Of a DNA stretch of 64,000 bases, positions 29,516-40,635 are shown one piece after another. The position numbers and the translations under genes were made by a program. The stretch is from Lewinellaceae bacterium (GTDB lineage Bacteria; Bacteroidota; Bacteroidia; Chitinophagales; Saprospiraceae), in NCBI GenBank assembly GCA_020636095.1, contig JACJYN010000013.1, positions 62,001 to 126,000 of the forward strand. The letters are read 5' to 3'. Below the pieces are notes generated by a model, which ran no database searches, was not told the origin of the DNA, and was given only the letters and a program-made list of their open reading frames with translations. Each line of letters opens with the position of its first letter. Within the stretch, counting starts at the first letter, position 1.

Positions 29516-30962
29516 TTAGATATTTTGTTTAAAAATAGCCTTTCTAAAGTTACTGCCGTCACTCCATTCTTTTCCGGCAACAGTGACAATAGCTTCTACT
29601 TTAAATTCATTTTCCTGCCCTCCCGATGCAAGAACAGTAAATTCTCTTGGCTCAACCAGGTAATGTAGCTGCTGATTTAAGCTTGAGCTTTGGTTTTTCC
29701 CCACACTGATACCACTTACGTTCATAAATGCCTTACCAATGGTTCTGGAGGCCCATTCATTTGTTACAGCGTCGTTATTGGAGTGAAAAATCTTAGTACC
29801 AAGATTGCCAAGAAGAGAATCAACTTTTGGACGAGGATCTCTGCCTCCTATAGATACATAGTAATTTGAAATATTCTGAGAAATATAGACGGTACAAGCA
29901 CGAGAACTCCTGGCGGTAGTCTGAAATATCTGGTCATAATCAGAAAGAAAAAGTTGCGCTTCATCCACCCATAAAAATACAGGGGGTTGGATATTTTTCA
30001 ATATTTCGCCTTTCAGTACTTGCTGCCATAGTAACTTGAAAATCCCCTGGGCGTATACTCCGGATACCAGATATTCCTTCACTGGGAAATCCATGACAAT
30101 AATCTTACCTTTAAAAGTCTCTTCAGGGTAAAGATTCGTATCGCCAGCAAAATGTTTCCGCAGAATTCCGGACGTAAAAGGCTCTGCAATTCCAAGAAAG
30201 GACTCAACTATTGTTGGTACTGGTTTTTTCAGGAAGGGTAGCAAATTCGCGTAAAAAATAATCACTGATCAGAGTATATTCTTCCTCCTGGTTTTCTGAT
30301 TCGAGCCTTTCACCAGCTTTAATGATACTGCCCATACAGTAATTTTCCTTCCCCCACTTCTCAATATCGCTTTCACTCATCGAAGAGAGCTTTTCCACTT
30401 CATGCTCTAAAGGAGAAGAGGATAACAACCGCCTCATATTCCTAATGCTGATTTCTTCACCTGCAAGCCCTAGAAGTTGAATCATCCTATTTATGCACCT
30501 ACGAAGGGCATTGTCCCAATACCTTTCACTTTCTCCAGTATTCCCTGTCCCGGCAAACCGATTTCCCATACTGTATATCTCCATGAAAAGCCGTGTGAGG
30601 TTGAATACTTCTCCGGCTCCCTTCCCTTCCCGCCTCATCTCATAATGAAGTGGATTAAACTCATATTCACTCCCTTCAGAGAAGATAATCAGATCATCTT
30701 CTCTACCGACCTCCTGAGCGTACTTTTCCCAATTTTCCCGCTCATCTGGTTTCGCACATAGTACCAACCCTCCAAATCCGTTTCTTAAGAAGGTTTTTAT
30801 TATTGTCTTACCGGAGCCGGAAGATTTGCCGGAACCGATGCCTCCGAAAATCTGAATTCCCCGCACTGCATCACGGACAGTCCACCAGTCCTGTTTGTTA
30901 TTCGAAAACTTTATTAGAGGATGATCCAGGTCAGTAACCGTTGGCCATTTTTTAGAATTCAT
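29516..30962 (-). pseudogene. VirD4/TraD-type coupling ATPase, one frameshift
   Basis: Type IV coupling protein that delivers the relaxase-DNA complex to the transfer channel. Walker A is in an unusual doubled form (FGGIGSGKSSGSGKTIIKTF, residues about 39-58); Walker B is PVFLWVDEAQLF; the C-terminal TARSSRACTVYISQNISNYY is the typical TraD/VirD4 motif. The frame breaks near 30230 in an A/C run. About 480 residues. No N-terminal membrane helices are visible, unlike many VirD4 proteins. It is divergent from the relaxase, and the 230-bp gap between them (30963-31190) is the best place to look for oriT. Confidence 0.88.
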
Positions 30963-31190
30963 AGATTAACGATTGTGAGGATTGTAAAAAACATTATATC
31001 GCCTCCAACCTAATCAATTCTCCGCCGACATTTTTACATCAGCCCATTTCAATTTCCAGTTTTCCCATCTTTTCCAACTCATTGATATTGCATCACTTAC
31101 GCTACTCCATTACCTTGCTTTTACATCCTCTAGCTGTGTTAAGGGGAGACGCCTGTAACTAATATTTCTTATACTTAGACTAGGTAAAAG

Positions 31191-34030
31191 ATGCTCAGGA
31201 TTACCGTAAATAAGTCCGCTGCTGCCGCCACAAAATACTTCGATGAAGGATTGTCCAAATCTGACTACTACGCTGAAAAAGGTGAAATCACCGGCAAGTG
31301 GAACGGCAAAGCGGCACAGCTTCTGAACCTCAAAGGTGAGGTCTCCAAAGAGAATTCGAGCTGCTCGCCAATAACAAAAACCCGTTATCGGAGGAGCAGC
31401 TCACCGCCAGGAATTCCGGCTCCAGGAGAGTCGGCTATGACTTTACCTTTTCCGTCCCCAAATCCGTCTCCATTATCTATTCTCAGACTAAAGATAAGGA
31501 TATTATCGATGCGTTCGATAATGCCATCCATCAAACTATGACGGAGATTGAACAAAATGCCGCCACCAGGGGTAAGAGCCAGGGGCAGGAATGAAAACCG
31601 CCTAACCGAAAATCTAGTCTGGGGAACATTCACCCATGAGGATGCCAGGCCCGTCGGCGGCATTCCTGACCCGCACCTGCACCAGCATGTTTTTGTCTTC
31701 AATGCCACCTATGACAAAAAGGAAGAAAGGTTCAAGGCTGCACAGTTCGGCGACATCAAAGCCAACGCGCCCTACTTTGAAGCCGCCTTTCATTCCAGGC
31801 TGGTACCAGCAACCTACAGAAAGCAGGCTACCGCGTTGAGCGCAATGAAAGAGACTTTGAAATAAAAGGCTTTGAACTACCTACCATTGAGAAGTTCTCC
31901 AACCGTACCCGGCAGGTCAACCAGAGGGCAAAAGAGCTTGGCTCTGTCCTATGAGGAGGATATAGCAGAACTTGGGGCAAAGACCAGAGCAGGCAAAAGG
32001 ACAGGATATGACCGGGAAGAAATCCGGATGCAATGGCGCTCCCGGCTTTCTGAACAGGAACTGGAGCTGATCCAAAATGCCAAAGGAGAGCCTCCGCCAT
32101 CCGGTGGAGGTTCCTCTCCGCTTTCCCGGATTCTGGATAAGGGGATTGCTATTGAAAAGAAAAAAGAAGCCGGGGCAAAGGTGGCACTTGATTACGCCCT
32201 CGATCATGCGCTGGAAAGGAAGTCCGTGGTTTCTGAAAAGGAACTACTGACTATTGCCATGAAGCGAAGTATTGGCTCCGCCACTCCTGAAGCCCTCAAA
32301 AAGAGCTTTCCTCCAGAGAGGATCTGCTCAGTAAAAAGGACGCTAAAACCGGGAGGTGATCTATACCACAAACGAAGCCATCACCGAAGAAAAGAGCCTC
32401 CGGGATACCGCCAGAAAAGGCAAAAACGCCTTTCAGCCCATCAACCCGGATTATCAGGTCAAGAATGAGCAGCTAACCAAAGAGCAGTCAGCAGCGGTTA
32501 AGCATGTCCTTTCTTCCAGGGATTTCATTACCGTTGTGACGGGGATGCCGGCACGGGTAAAACCTGGTCTATCAAAGAAGTGGCGGAAGGCATCCGGGAG
32601 AAGAAAGTGAATTTCGGCGCCTTTGCCCCTCCTCTGCCGCTTCCCGGCAGGTGCAGCGGGAGGACGGTTTTGAAAATGCTACAACCATCGCCGAATTGTT
32701 ACAAAGCAAAAAGCTTCAGGAATCGGTAAAAAACGGCGTCATCTGGGTGGATGAAGCCGGGATGGTTGGCAACAAAACCATGAACCGGGTCATCGATGTT
32801 GCCAAAGAGCAGAATGCCCGGATTCTGCTGACCGGCGACACCAAACAGCATGGCTCTGTAGAGCGGGGGGATGCGCTCCGGATTCTGGAACAGTTCGGAG
32901 GGGTCAAACCCGCCACCATCAGCAAAATCCAGCGCCAGAAAAACACCGATTACCGGAATGCCGTCAAATCCATCTCCGGCGGCAATATCGAGAAGGGCTA
33001 CAATATCCTGGACGGAATGGGGGCGATCAAAGAGGCGGATAGTTTTGAGCATACCAGGGAGAATGTGGCGGGGGAATATACTGCTTCCCTAAAGGCAAAG
33101 GAGAATGTCCTGATCGTGGCAACGACTCACGCCCAGGGGCAGGCAGTGACGGAGACCATCCGGGAAAGGCTCAAAACTGAGGGGCTGTTACAGTACCAGG
33201 AAAAACTTTTTAAAACTTATAAAACCTGTCCTACACCGAAGCCCAAAAAAGTGATAGTTCCAATTATTCCGAAGGGATGGTAATCCAGTTTCACCAGAAC
33301 GTCAAGGGAGGGATAAAACGTGGCACTAAGTACCAGGTTCAGGGAAGGACGAAAAGGGGAACGTGCTTATTGCTGATGAAAAGAAAAAAGAGAATATATC
33401 AGGCTGCCGCTCAAGGAAGCAGGCAAATTTTCTGTATATCGGACAGAGGAAATTTCCCTTGCCAAAGGGGATCAGGTTAGGATTACCCAGAACGGGTTTT
33501 CCAATGAGAAAAAGCGGCTCAACAATGGCAATATCCTCTCGGTAAAGGGTTTTGATAAGCAGGGAAATCATTGCCTCCACCGGCAGGAATGAGTTGGTGG
33601 TCGGCAAGGATTTCGGAAACCTTACTCATGGTTACTACACCACCTCCCCCCGCCTCTCAGGGAAAATCCGTCAACCGTGTGATCATTATGCAATCCTCGA
33701 TGACCGGCAGGGCTGCCAGTAAAGAACAGTTTTACGTTTCGGCCTCCAGAGGAAAATTTGCCATCTCCATCCATACCGATGACAAGGAAGGGCTGCTCAG
33801 GAATGTCCAGCGCTCCTCCGCCCGGATGACCGCCACGGAAGTGGCGGACAGCATTGCTCAAACCGAAAAATCAATGAAAGGTAAACTGAAAGCGATAGGT
33901 GCAATTTACCGCGCCGGTAAATCTAAGGTTGCAAACCTCAATGAAAAGTGGCAGGATAAAAAGGCAGGTATTATCAGCATAGTTTCAAAACCTCCAAAAC
34001 CGGTGAAGCATGCACCAGTCAGAACTAAAT
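31191..34030 (+). pseudogene. MobF-type relaxase/helicase (TraI/TrwC-like), many frameshifts
   Basis: Nicks and unwinds the element for conjugative transfer. Pieces in order: N terminus with KYFDEGLSKSDYYAEKGEIT (catalytic Tyr pair); GYDFTFSVPKSVSIIYSQTK; the metal-binding triad PDPHLHQHVFVFN; then a RecD-like helicase with Walker A GDAGTGKTWSIKEVAEG, Walker B VIWVDEAGMVGN and LLTGDTKQHGSVERGDALRI; and a C-terminal motif KEQFYVSASRGKFAISIHT. About 930 residues. At least eight indels. At 31802-31807 GGTACC read as GGCC gives HSRLASNLQKAGYRVERNER in frame, and at 31940 GGCTC read as GGCC gives KELGLSYEEDIAEL. No T4SS genes are in the window, so it may be mobilised by another element. Confidence 0.9.
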
Positions 34031-34411
34031 AGAAGTATCCCTAACCTCATAAAAGAGCGAAGCAACCCTATTCTCAGAACCAGAGGGACAAGCGAGTTCT
34101 ATGGGATAGCGGAGGAAAGGGAAGGTAATGTCATTGCTCTGAAATTTATCACAAATTTGGGAGAGCAGAAGGCTATCCATTATCATGACATCATCTCCCC
34201 GATGGACTATAACGGCGATTCGGAAATCAGGCTAATGACTACAAGGGTTACTGTCATTATCAAGGGCAGTAACCTTGATGACCTGTTTGACTACATTATC
34301 CAGCATCAGGTGAAGTGGATTAGGGAGCCGGAAGATTCTTTTCCGCAAGGTCTGGAAGAGGGTGATTTGGAGATAACCTCGATTAGGTTTGAAGCAACTA
34401 CAATTCAATAA
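34010..34411 (+). CDS. Hypothetical protein overlapping the relaxase end
   Basis: A 133-residue intact frame that overlaps the relaxase end by about 20 nt, suggesting co-translation. It starts MHQSELNRSIPNLIKERSNP; beta-rich with ITNLGEQKAIHYHDIISPMD. No signal, no membrane segment. Unknown function. Confidence 0.6.
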   Translation: MHQSELNRSIPNLIKERSNPILRTRGTSEFYGIAEEREGNVIALKFITNLGEQKAIHYHDIISPMDYNGDSEIRLMTTRVTVIIKGSNLDDLFDYIIQHQVKWIREPEDSFPQGLEEGDLEITSIRFEATTIQ

Positions 34412-35405
34412 AAAAAATGTATTAAAAAGTCTTAATCTTACAGGCAATCCCCAAAAGCTTTAACTATAGTTACAAGCTTCCTTTGAGAAAAGCTCAAATT
34501 TCTCAAATCTTCATTTTTTCAGCACAGAAGGGGAAATGATTTGGTGGAAGAAACTCAGAGATTTATATATTTAAAGCAGTCAGGTAGGAAATCTTTAAGA
34601 AATTGACCTTTCTAAAAGGATTGAAATTTCTATAATAGAGTGGGGGATCCCTTATTGTGTTCCCACACTTTCAAGTCATTGGATGAATAATTGAATCAGT
34701 ATCGTAGCGACTACAGTAACCCAATCAGTTATATTCCTTGTTACATATTTTCTTATGCTAGTAACATTTGCCTCAAGTAATTTCTTTTTACAAAACGAGA
34801 TGACTTCATCGAAGGCTGTTAAAACTGCCCTCTTCGCAGCAAGAATCAACTTTTTAGGGAACATAAAATCCTGATTTTAGGATAGCACTTCATGCCTGAA
34901 AGTTATTATACACGCAAATATGCATACGGTATAATAGCTTACGTACACGCACGTGTGCAGAAAACAGGCATAAGTCCTGATGATCAAACTTTATTTAATT
35001 GGTATGGAGCATACCAATTCCTCTCTAACTTTGAATGTCTCCAACGTTAGTTACTGAACATCACCGATCAGCTGCTAGAAGAATTCCTTCATTGTAAGCT
35101 AAAACAGTGATGTGAGATTTGATCAGTAAGGTGGCATATCACAAGAACAATAGGTTTTGTTACTAAATGTAGCCGTAGCAAAGCAATTTAGAGTAGAAAA
35201 ATAAGCTTCTAATATAATATTTTCTTATATTGAAGGCAAGTAAAACCATAGGATTCAAAACCTTGAAGCTATATTAAATGGATAAAAGGGGCAACAAACT
35301 TTATTAATCTTCGGCACAGATGGCGAAAAAGACCTATCATTGTTCGACTAATAATCAACCAGATATTCGTAAATTGGTTAAGATAGAACGCAAACCTGAA
35401 CCCAT
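34412..35405. other. 1-kb gene-poor region
   Basis: One short minus-strand frame (34676-34864, 62 codons) with a C-terminal hydrophobic segment (WVTVVATILIQLFI) may be real. The rest is A/T-rich without convincing coding signal. Much of it may be degraded sequence. Confidence 0.4.
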
Positions 35406-35713
35406 ATGAAGCTTAGTATTTATCGGTATGACCCATATGAAGTAAGTATCGCTGATCGAGTCCTTTATTGCTTTTCTGGTGAAAGTAAACATTACCTTTC
35501 TAATATGTAGATGGCGAAGGTACTCGAGTTGGGGTTAATCTGCCTGAATGGACTATAATAAATGAGGGACTGGACAATAGTATTACATTATTCAACCTAG
35601 ACGATATTAAGTCGGTATGTTGGATTTCAACCATATGTGTACCAGGGGATGAGAAGTTCCATGCCGAGCATTTTTTTCTAGGCTCCAACAAATTAAGTAC
35701 TAAGAACTCATAG
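35406..35713 (+). pseudogene. Hypothetical ~102-residue protein, one frameshift
   Basis: MKLSIYRYDPYEVSIADRVL then YCFSGESKHYLSN; after one indel near 35505 it continues VDGEGTRVGVNLPEWTIINE and DDIKSVCWISTICVPGDEKF. Soluble with mixed alpha/beta content. Not recognised. Confidence 0.45.
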
Positions 35714-35838
35714 CGCGAAAACACAAGGTGTAATTTCTGCCAAAAGGTCAAATAGGTCTATTGGAAATAAATTAAATAGGGATGATATAATGAGATTCAC
35801 TTAGAGCTTTCTTCTCTTGGTTAAGTAAAAATAAGAAA

Positions 35839-36159
35839 ATGAAAAATTTACTTCTTAATCAACGTATTTCTTTTCTGCTCCTTTTTTCTGCGTTACTTAT
35901 TGGATTCATTAGCAGCTGCAAAAAGGATAAGGAACCAGTATTTGAAATGCTCATATTAACTGAAATGCAGATACCAGAAATTAGAGAAGTATTTGAAATG
36001 CGGGCAGCATTTTCCACACTTGTTACAGATAATTATAGTCAAGGAAAGATCACCCTTGAACAACGGGATAAACTTCTTGACTTTAATAGTAAATCCATAA
36101 CTGCTGATTCAATAGCAATAATACGACTGTCAGAATTTTATACACAAAATCAAGATTGA
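35839..36159 (+). CDS. Small predicted lipoprotein
   Basis: 106 residues with an N-terminal signal (LLLFSALLIGFISSCKKDKE) whose SSC lipobox predicts lipidation at Cys27. The mature part is helical and acidic. It precedes the CHAT-HEAT gene on the same strand by 210 bp. No family. Intact. Confidence 0.7.
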   Translation: MKNLLLNQRISFLLLFSALLIGFISSCKKDKEPVFEMLILTEMQIPEIREVFEMRAAFSTLVTDNYSQGKITLEQRDKLLDFNSKSITADSIAIIRLSEFYTQNQD

Positions 36160-36369
36160 CATGAATATAGTTCAATAAACCGGTTTAACCATTAAGTTCA
36201 TTCTTGGTATCTTTAGATTTTGAAAAGGTGTTCGATTAACCCAAGCTATACTAAAACTGAACAGAACATAAAAAGTGGGATATTTTATCCTTTTGTAGAA
36301 CTGGGACTATGGTGCATTAAGGCGTTTCCAAAATCGGCGAATGCTCCCGTTATTCTAAATATTAAAACA

Positions 36370-37954
36370 ATGATAAAAATACTTTTTCTTACTGCTGATC
36401 CTATTAATGAAGTTAGATTGTTGCTTACAGAAGAGCATGATAGAATTAAGGAGGAGTTATTTAGAGCTCAAAGCTCAGGGTTCATTATGGAGGCAAGGAT
36501 GGCGACTCGCCCATCTGATATGATAAGAGCTATTCATGATATTAACCCTGATATCGTTCATTTTTCTGGGCACGGAACCACCAAGGGCGAATTATGCTTC
36601 TAAACAACAATAACGAATCAGAACCTATACCACCTGATGCACTGGCAACTCTTTTTAAGTTGATCTCAGATAGAGTCGAATGTGTTGTCCTTAATGCTTG
36701 TTATGCTGATTCACAAGCAAAAATCATTGCACAATATATTGATTATGTGATCGGAATGAAAAATAGGATTTCAGACGATGCAGCAATACTTTTTCTGTTG
36801 GATTTTATAGAGCATTATGTGTTGGGAATTCTTATGATAAAGCCTTTGATTTTGGAAAGCTAGAAATACAAATGAACAGTTTTTCTGAATCTGAAATCCC
36901 TAAGCTAATTAAAAAGGAGAAAAGTGTTGAAATTATTTCACTTTCACCGGGTGAGCCAGAATTCCCAGACGGTGAGTTATCTGAAAAAATAAATGACATA
37001 CTTGCAAAAATGGCAGTAGGGTTAAACTCTCACTATAAAACTGCACAGTTTGTAGGATCGTATCAAGTATTTACTTGTAAAGAGGACAATACCGACTTAG
37101 CCTTTGTAGAACTTAAAGGTCTTGATAAGGATCCATTGGTAATCAAAGTTCTTGCAGAGAAAGTAAAAAGCTATTACCAGAGTTTAGATGATGCATGGAA
37201 ATCAATTCTTTTACTTGAAAGATTCAATAGTCCTAAAGCTCTAGATTACATTACGCCTCTATTCGAAATCAGCTTAACCGGAGCAGAAAAAAACAATAAA
37301 AAATATGACTGCTTTATAGAAAGGGTTTTTAGCTATTTAGGAAGATTCACAGATAGAGTATATAGAGAAAAAATAAAAAAAATATACTATGCTGGTTCCT
37401 TAACTTGCAACCTGACAAAAGCGAGGATCAAGTGTTTAGATAAAGCTATGGAATACAGTCAAATCGATGACGTTAACATAATTGAACATTTAGCAAAAGT
37501 AGCGGATACCGATTCAGATTCAAAGGTGAAGATCAAGGCTTTAACATATTTAGGACAAACAAATTTTCAAAGTCAGGGTCTTCCAATCATGGATTGGCTT
37601 AAAGTCCGTGATATACAAATTAGATCGAATGTTTCTTCATCTCTTTTACCAAGAGTTGCTCATTTGGTAAATTACAAGGAACTCAATGAGCTTTTTACTT
37701 TGGAGTCAAATAATCCTATTAAAGTAAACCTTTGGAAGGTACTATATCGCATTAACTCCAAATCTGCAATAATGGCAATTAGGTCAATTTTTGCCACAAG
37801 CAATGATGTTGAACTTTTAAGAAGTTTTATTAATGTTTGTATACAAATGAGGATATCTGAAGTTAGCGAGCAGCTTGAAAAAATATTGAAAAAACAAAAT
37901 TTCCCTGAATTGCATAGCTTGATAAATAAATATTTACAAGTGATAGAAAAATAG
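36370..37954 (+). pseudogene. CHAT-domain protease fused to HEAT-like repeats, two frameshifts
   Basis: A caspase-like (CHAT) protease. MIKILFLTADPINEVRLLLT starts the domain; the catalytic His is in PDIVHFSGHGT (about residue 68) and Cys in CVVLNACYADSQ (about 111). Frame breaks near 36596 and 36808 separate the pieces (between them FYRALCVGNSYDKAFDFGKL). The C-terminal 300 residues are HEAT-like hairpins (DSDSKVKIKALTYLGQTNFQ, DIQIRSNVSSSLLPRVAHLV, INSKSAIMAIRSIFATSNDV). CHAT proteases are common effectors of bacterial conflict systems; a HEAT sensor or scaffold fused to one suggests proximity activation. No adjacent partner is evident. Confidence 0.8.
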
Positions 37955-38227
37955 ACCATTCTGATCTTCCGAATGCAAATGCATATCCATTATTTTGAGA
38001 TTTCGGGACCGTTTTTTAATGCTTCGCAATTTGCTAAGTTCTCCCCTCCGATAAATGTGAAAACCCCGGACAAAACTCTCTGCTCTAGCCCCAGTTTATA
38101 GCGGAAAACTCTGTAAAATCCAATCCAGATTCTTTCGCTTTTAACAGGCAAAACGGAACGAATCGTAAATATACGATCAAATATTGATCATTGCATCAAA
38201 GGAGGGGAGCAATTCCCCCCCTGGCTT

Positions 38228-38593
38228 CTATGCCGCTTTCTCGCTTTTCTTAACCAAAGGTGCCTGTTCCGCCTTATGGGCTATCACCCTGGCTTCCTTT
38301 TTGGTAATAACCTTGCCTTCATCCTGAACCTTGAACTCACGGTAGGATAGAGAACCGGTTATTTCGAGCCTTGTGCCTTTCTTGAAGGCTTTAAGCTGTT
38401 CGATCAGTTTCGGATTAAAGGCAATTACATCGTGCCAGAGGGTTTCCTTGTCCTTCCACTCGCCTGATTCCTTTTCCTTATAGGAATCTGTAGTTGCCAG
38501 TGAAAAGGCCGCAAAAGGTTTTCCGTTATTGTCGATGATTTTGACCTTTGAGCCGGTATTGCCGGTAAGTTTGATTGTGTTGTTTATAGCCAT
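38228..38593 (-). CDS. ssb: Single-stranded DNA-binding protein
   Basis: 121 residues, one OB fold: MAINNTIKLTGNTGSKVKII, LWHDVIAFNPKLIEQLKAFK and KGTRLEITGSLSYREF. It lacks the acidic C-terminal tail of chromosomal SSB, as is common for plasmid or ICE versions. It would coat the transferred strand. The frame is intact. The leader has the ribosome site AGGAG 6 nt before the ATG and an imperfect hairpin. Confidence 0.9.
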   Translation of the reverse strand: MAINNTIKLTGNTGSKVKIIDNNGKPFAAFSLATTDSYKEKESGEWKDKETLWHDVIAFNPKLIEQLKAFKKGTRLEITGSLSYREFKVQDEGKVITKKEARVIAHKAEQAPLVKKSEKAA

Positions 38594-39078
38594 TTTGATT
38601 CTCCTGTTAGGGTTTATAAAAATTTATACCCGTTCCAAAAGCATTTCAAGGAAGAAATCCGCAAAGAGCAAAAAACGGAAGGCTTCCTGCGGAAAGCCGT
38701 TTTTTCTATTGCGGGTTTATGAGGAATGCTAAGCAAGGAGGGGATTTTTAAAGCCTTATGGAGGGAAAAAGGCAAGGTGACACAGGGCTAGGATTGGCAA
38801 TCAAAGGCGCATTAGGTATTCGAGATACAGGTAATAATAATAGCAGCGAAGCCTTTAGCAGTAGCTACTGATTTACGGAAATCAGTGCTTACTGAAAACC
38901 TGAAGGACAGCAACCCAGCTATTTTCCATCAATTTTTTCTCAATACCGAAACTATATTCTAATTTGGCGGCGATATACCAAATAGGTTTATGGTTCATAC
39001 TCCCAATACCGATTATTCCAAAAAAGAGGAAGTGCTACTCCATCCAATCCTGGAGGAGGTAGCCCATACTTTTTTATC
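38594..39078. other. Non-coding region with bidirectional hairpin and TACTGA motif
   Basis: A long hairpin with AAAAAACGG/CCGTTTTTT arms (38668-38704) looks like a bidirectional terminator. TACTGATTTACGGAAATCA (38866-38884) is a near copy (17 of 19) of a site at 48036-48054 beside parA. An open frame running into the toxin gene at 39079 extends back to about 38990. Confidence 0.45.
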
Positions 39079-39567
39079 TTGTTACTCCTGCTGTCTCTTT
39101 TAGCCATCGGAGTAGTGGCGGGGCATAAAATCCTGGTAAGGAAGGAAAAAGAAAAGTCGCCAATAGTTATCGATGAGGACGGAAATGCAAGGCTCTCACC
39201 CGAGCGGCAGGCAAAACTTGAAAAGGAGCTGGAGGAGATCGACAGTGCCGTGCAATATGTTTTATATGCTACTGTTGACGGATATTATCCCTGTTATACT
39301 TGCCCGGATGGTTCTCCTACCATATTTTTGTATGAAAATGAGGTGTGGCGCTACGGCGTCACGCGCAAAGGGGAGAAAGGCCGTTATCCTGGCGGCGATT
39401 ATGGAGCCGAGAACGTCAGGTTTATAGAACAGTTTGAGGGCACCTATAGCGAATGCCTTAAGATGGAAAAGATAAAGATTTATAATTATCCGTTACTGCC
39501 GGAGGCGAGAAGAAGAAAGTTGCAATTATTCAGGTTCCCGGCAACAAAAATGATAGTTAAAAGCTGA
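39079..39567 (+). CDS. Membrane-anchored toxin-tip protein, GIY-YIG-like, orphan
   Basis: An N-terminal hydrophobic helix (LLLLSLLAIGVVAGHKILV) is followed by a helical linker and a C-terminal domain: FLYENEVWRYGVTRKGEKGR, VRFIEQFEGTYSECLKMEKI, YNYPLLPEARRRK. The order (YG-x-T, RY/RYPGG, EQF-GT--EC--ME--KIYNY) resembles the nuclease tips at the C terminus of polymorphic (Rhs/CDI-type) toxins, tentatively GIY-YIG-like. The start is uncertain: a TTG at 39079 is the nearest, but the frame is open to about 38990 with GSATPSNPGGGSPYFF. The next gene overlaps its stop (TGATG). Confidence 0.5.
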   Translation: MLLLLSLLAIGVVAGHKILVRKEKEKSPIVIDEDGNARLSPERQAKLEKELEEIDSAVQYVLYATVDGYYPCYTCPDGSPTIFLYENEVWRYGVTRKGEKGRYPGGDYGAENVRFIEQFEGTYSECLKMEKIKIYNYPLLPEARRRKLQLFRFPATKMIVKS

Positions 39568-40008
39568 TGAAACTTATTCCTAACGACAGACAGATATATG
39601 TATCTGCAAGGCTTTGGCATGAAATAGACTCAAAGGTGAGGTTGGCCCCTTTCATCTATGCACTTCATGATGGGATAGACCTTACTAAATATGGTGATAC
39701 TTAAAGAAATTCTATTTTACTTTTCTTATCCTCCTACTTGAGAGAACACTTTTTCCACCGGGAACCTATTTTGACAAAGAAAAGAGGTCGGCAGAAATAG
39801 CTGTTAAGATTGATTATGATAAGGTACTCCACAGTTCAAAAGAAGAAATTATCAAAATGATGGAGGATGCCTATCTGGAGGGCATTGACCTTATAAGCAC
39901 CCTCTACCTCTCCCAGGTGAGTTTGATGTTGCTGCCTTTAGGAAAGATGTAGAAACTATTTTTGCTGTGGATAAATGGTATGAACTGGCTATGGAGCCTA
40001 GCCATTAA
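39567..40008 (+). pseudogene. Immunity-like protein, paralogue 1, frameshifted
   Basis: MKLIPNDRQIYVSARLWHEI and VRLAPFIYALHDGIDLTKYG, then after an indel near 39705 KKFYFTFLILLLERTLFPPG and EIAVKIDYDKVLHSSKEEII, then a further break near 39905 to GEFDVAAFRKDVETIFAVDK. It is closely related to the next gene. Its start overlaps the toxin stop. Damaged by at least two indels. Confidence 0.6.
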
Positions 40009-40013
40009 AGGTT

Positions 40014-40448
40014 ATGAGAGAGATTCCGGAAGACCGGCAGATTTATATTTCGGGCAGGCTTTGGCATGAAGTATATCCAAAGGTTAACCTTACTCCTTTT
40101 ATTTATGTCCTGGATGATGAGATCGGCCTCAGCAAATATGGCAAAGGGCTGAAGAAGTTCTATTTTACCTTCATTGTCGTTAAGCCCCATGATGAGATAA
40201 ATGTCCCTTATGCCCGGTTTGATAAGGAGGAAACGGCTGCTGATATTGCGGTAGGTATTTCGTATGACCTTGTTGAATGTGCTTCGAAGGAGGAAACCAT
40301 CGAATTGATGGAAAAGGCCTATCTCGAAGGGGTCGAGAAGTTGGGTGAACTGCCTATAAAGGGGTTTGATGTGGACAGCTTGAAAGAAGATGTGGTGGAG
40401 GTTTTTTCTCGGGATGGGTGGTATGAAAGGGTTGAGTTGAAGGCTTGA
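40014..40448 (+). CDS. Immunity-like protein, paralogue 2
   Basis: 144 residues: MREIPEDRQIYISGRLWHEV, LTPFIYVLDDEIGLSKYGKG, KFYFTFIVVKPHDEINVPYA, DIAVGISYDLVECASKEETI. It is about half identical by eye to the gene before it, a tandem duplication typical of immunity genes downstream of toxin tips. Cytosolic, acidic, intact. The immunity role is inferred from position and duplication. Confidence 0.55.
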   Translation: MREIPEDRQIYISGRLWHEVYPKVNLTPFIYVLDDEIGLSKYGKGLKKFYFTFIVVKPHDEINVPYARFDKEETAADIAVGISYDLVECASKEETIELMEKAYLEGVEKLGELPIKGFDVDSLKEDVVEVFSRDGWYERVELKA

Positions 40449-40635
40449 GGGATTGGCAAAGAGTTTAGTAATTGTAACTTTTGGCTAACTAAAAGGACAT
40501 TAAATTCCAGAGTGAGAAAGTTGTCATTTTACCTTTCAAATAAGTCTTTGTAGGCTATTCTGTATCCCTCCCTGCTTCATCTGTACTGTCTTAGAGTTCC
40601 AAATCACCGGTGTTTGTATATTACTTAGGTAATGG

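Noticed and set aside
30963..31190. Definite oriT between coupling protein and relaxase
   Set aside because: Position fits, but no convincing inverted repeat or nick-site motif could be recognised, so it is not listed as a feature.
35500..35751. Minus-strand 83-codon frame
   Set aside because: The plus strand encodes a better protein across the same bases after one indel.
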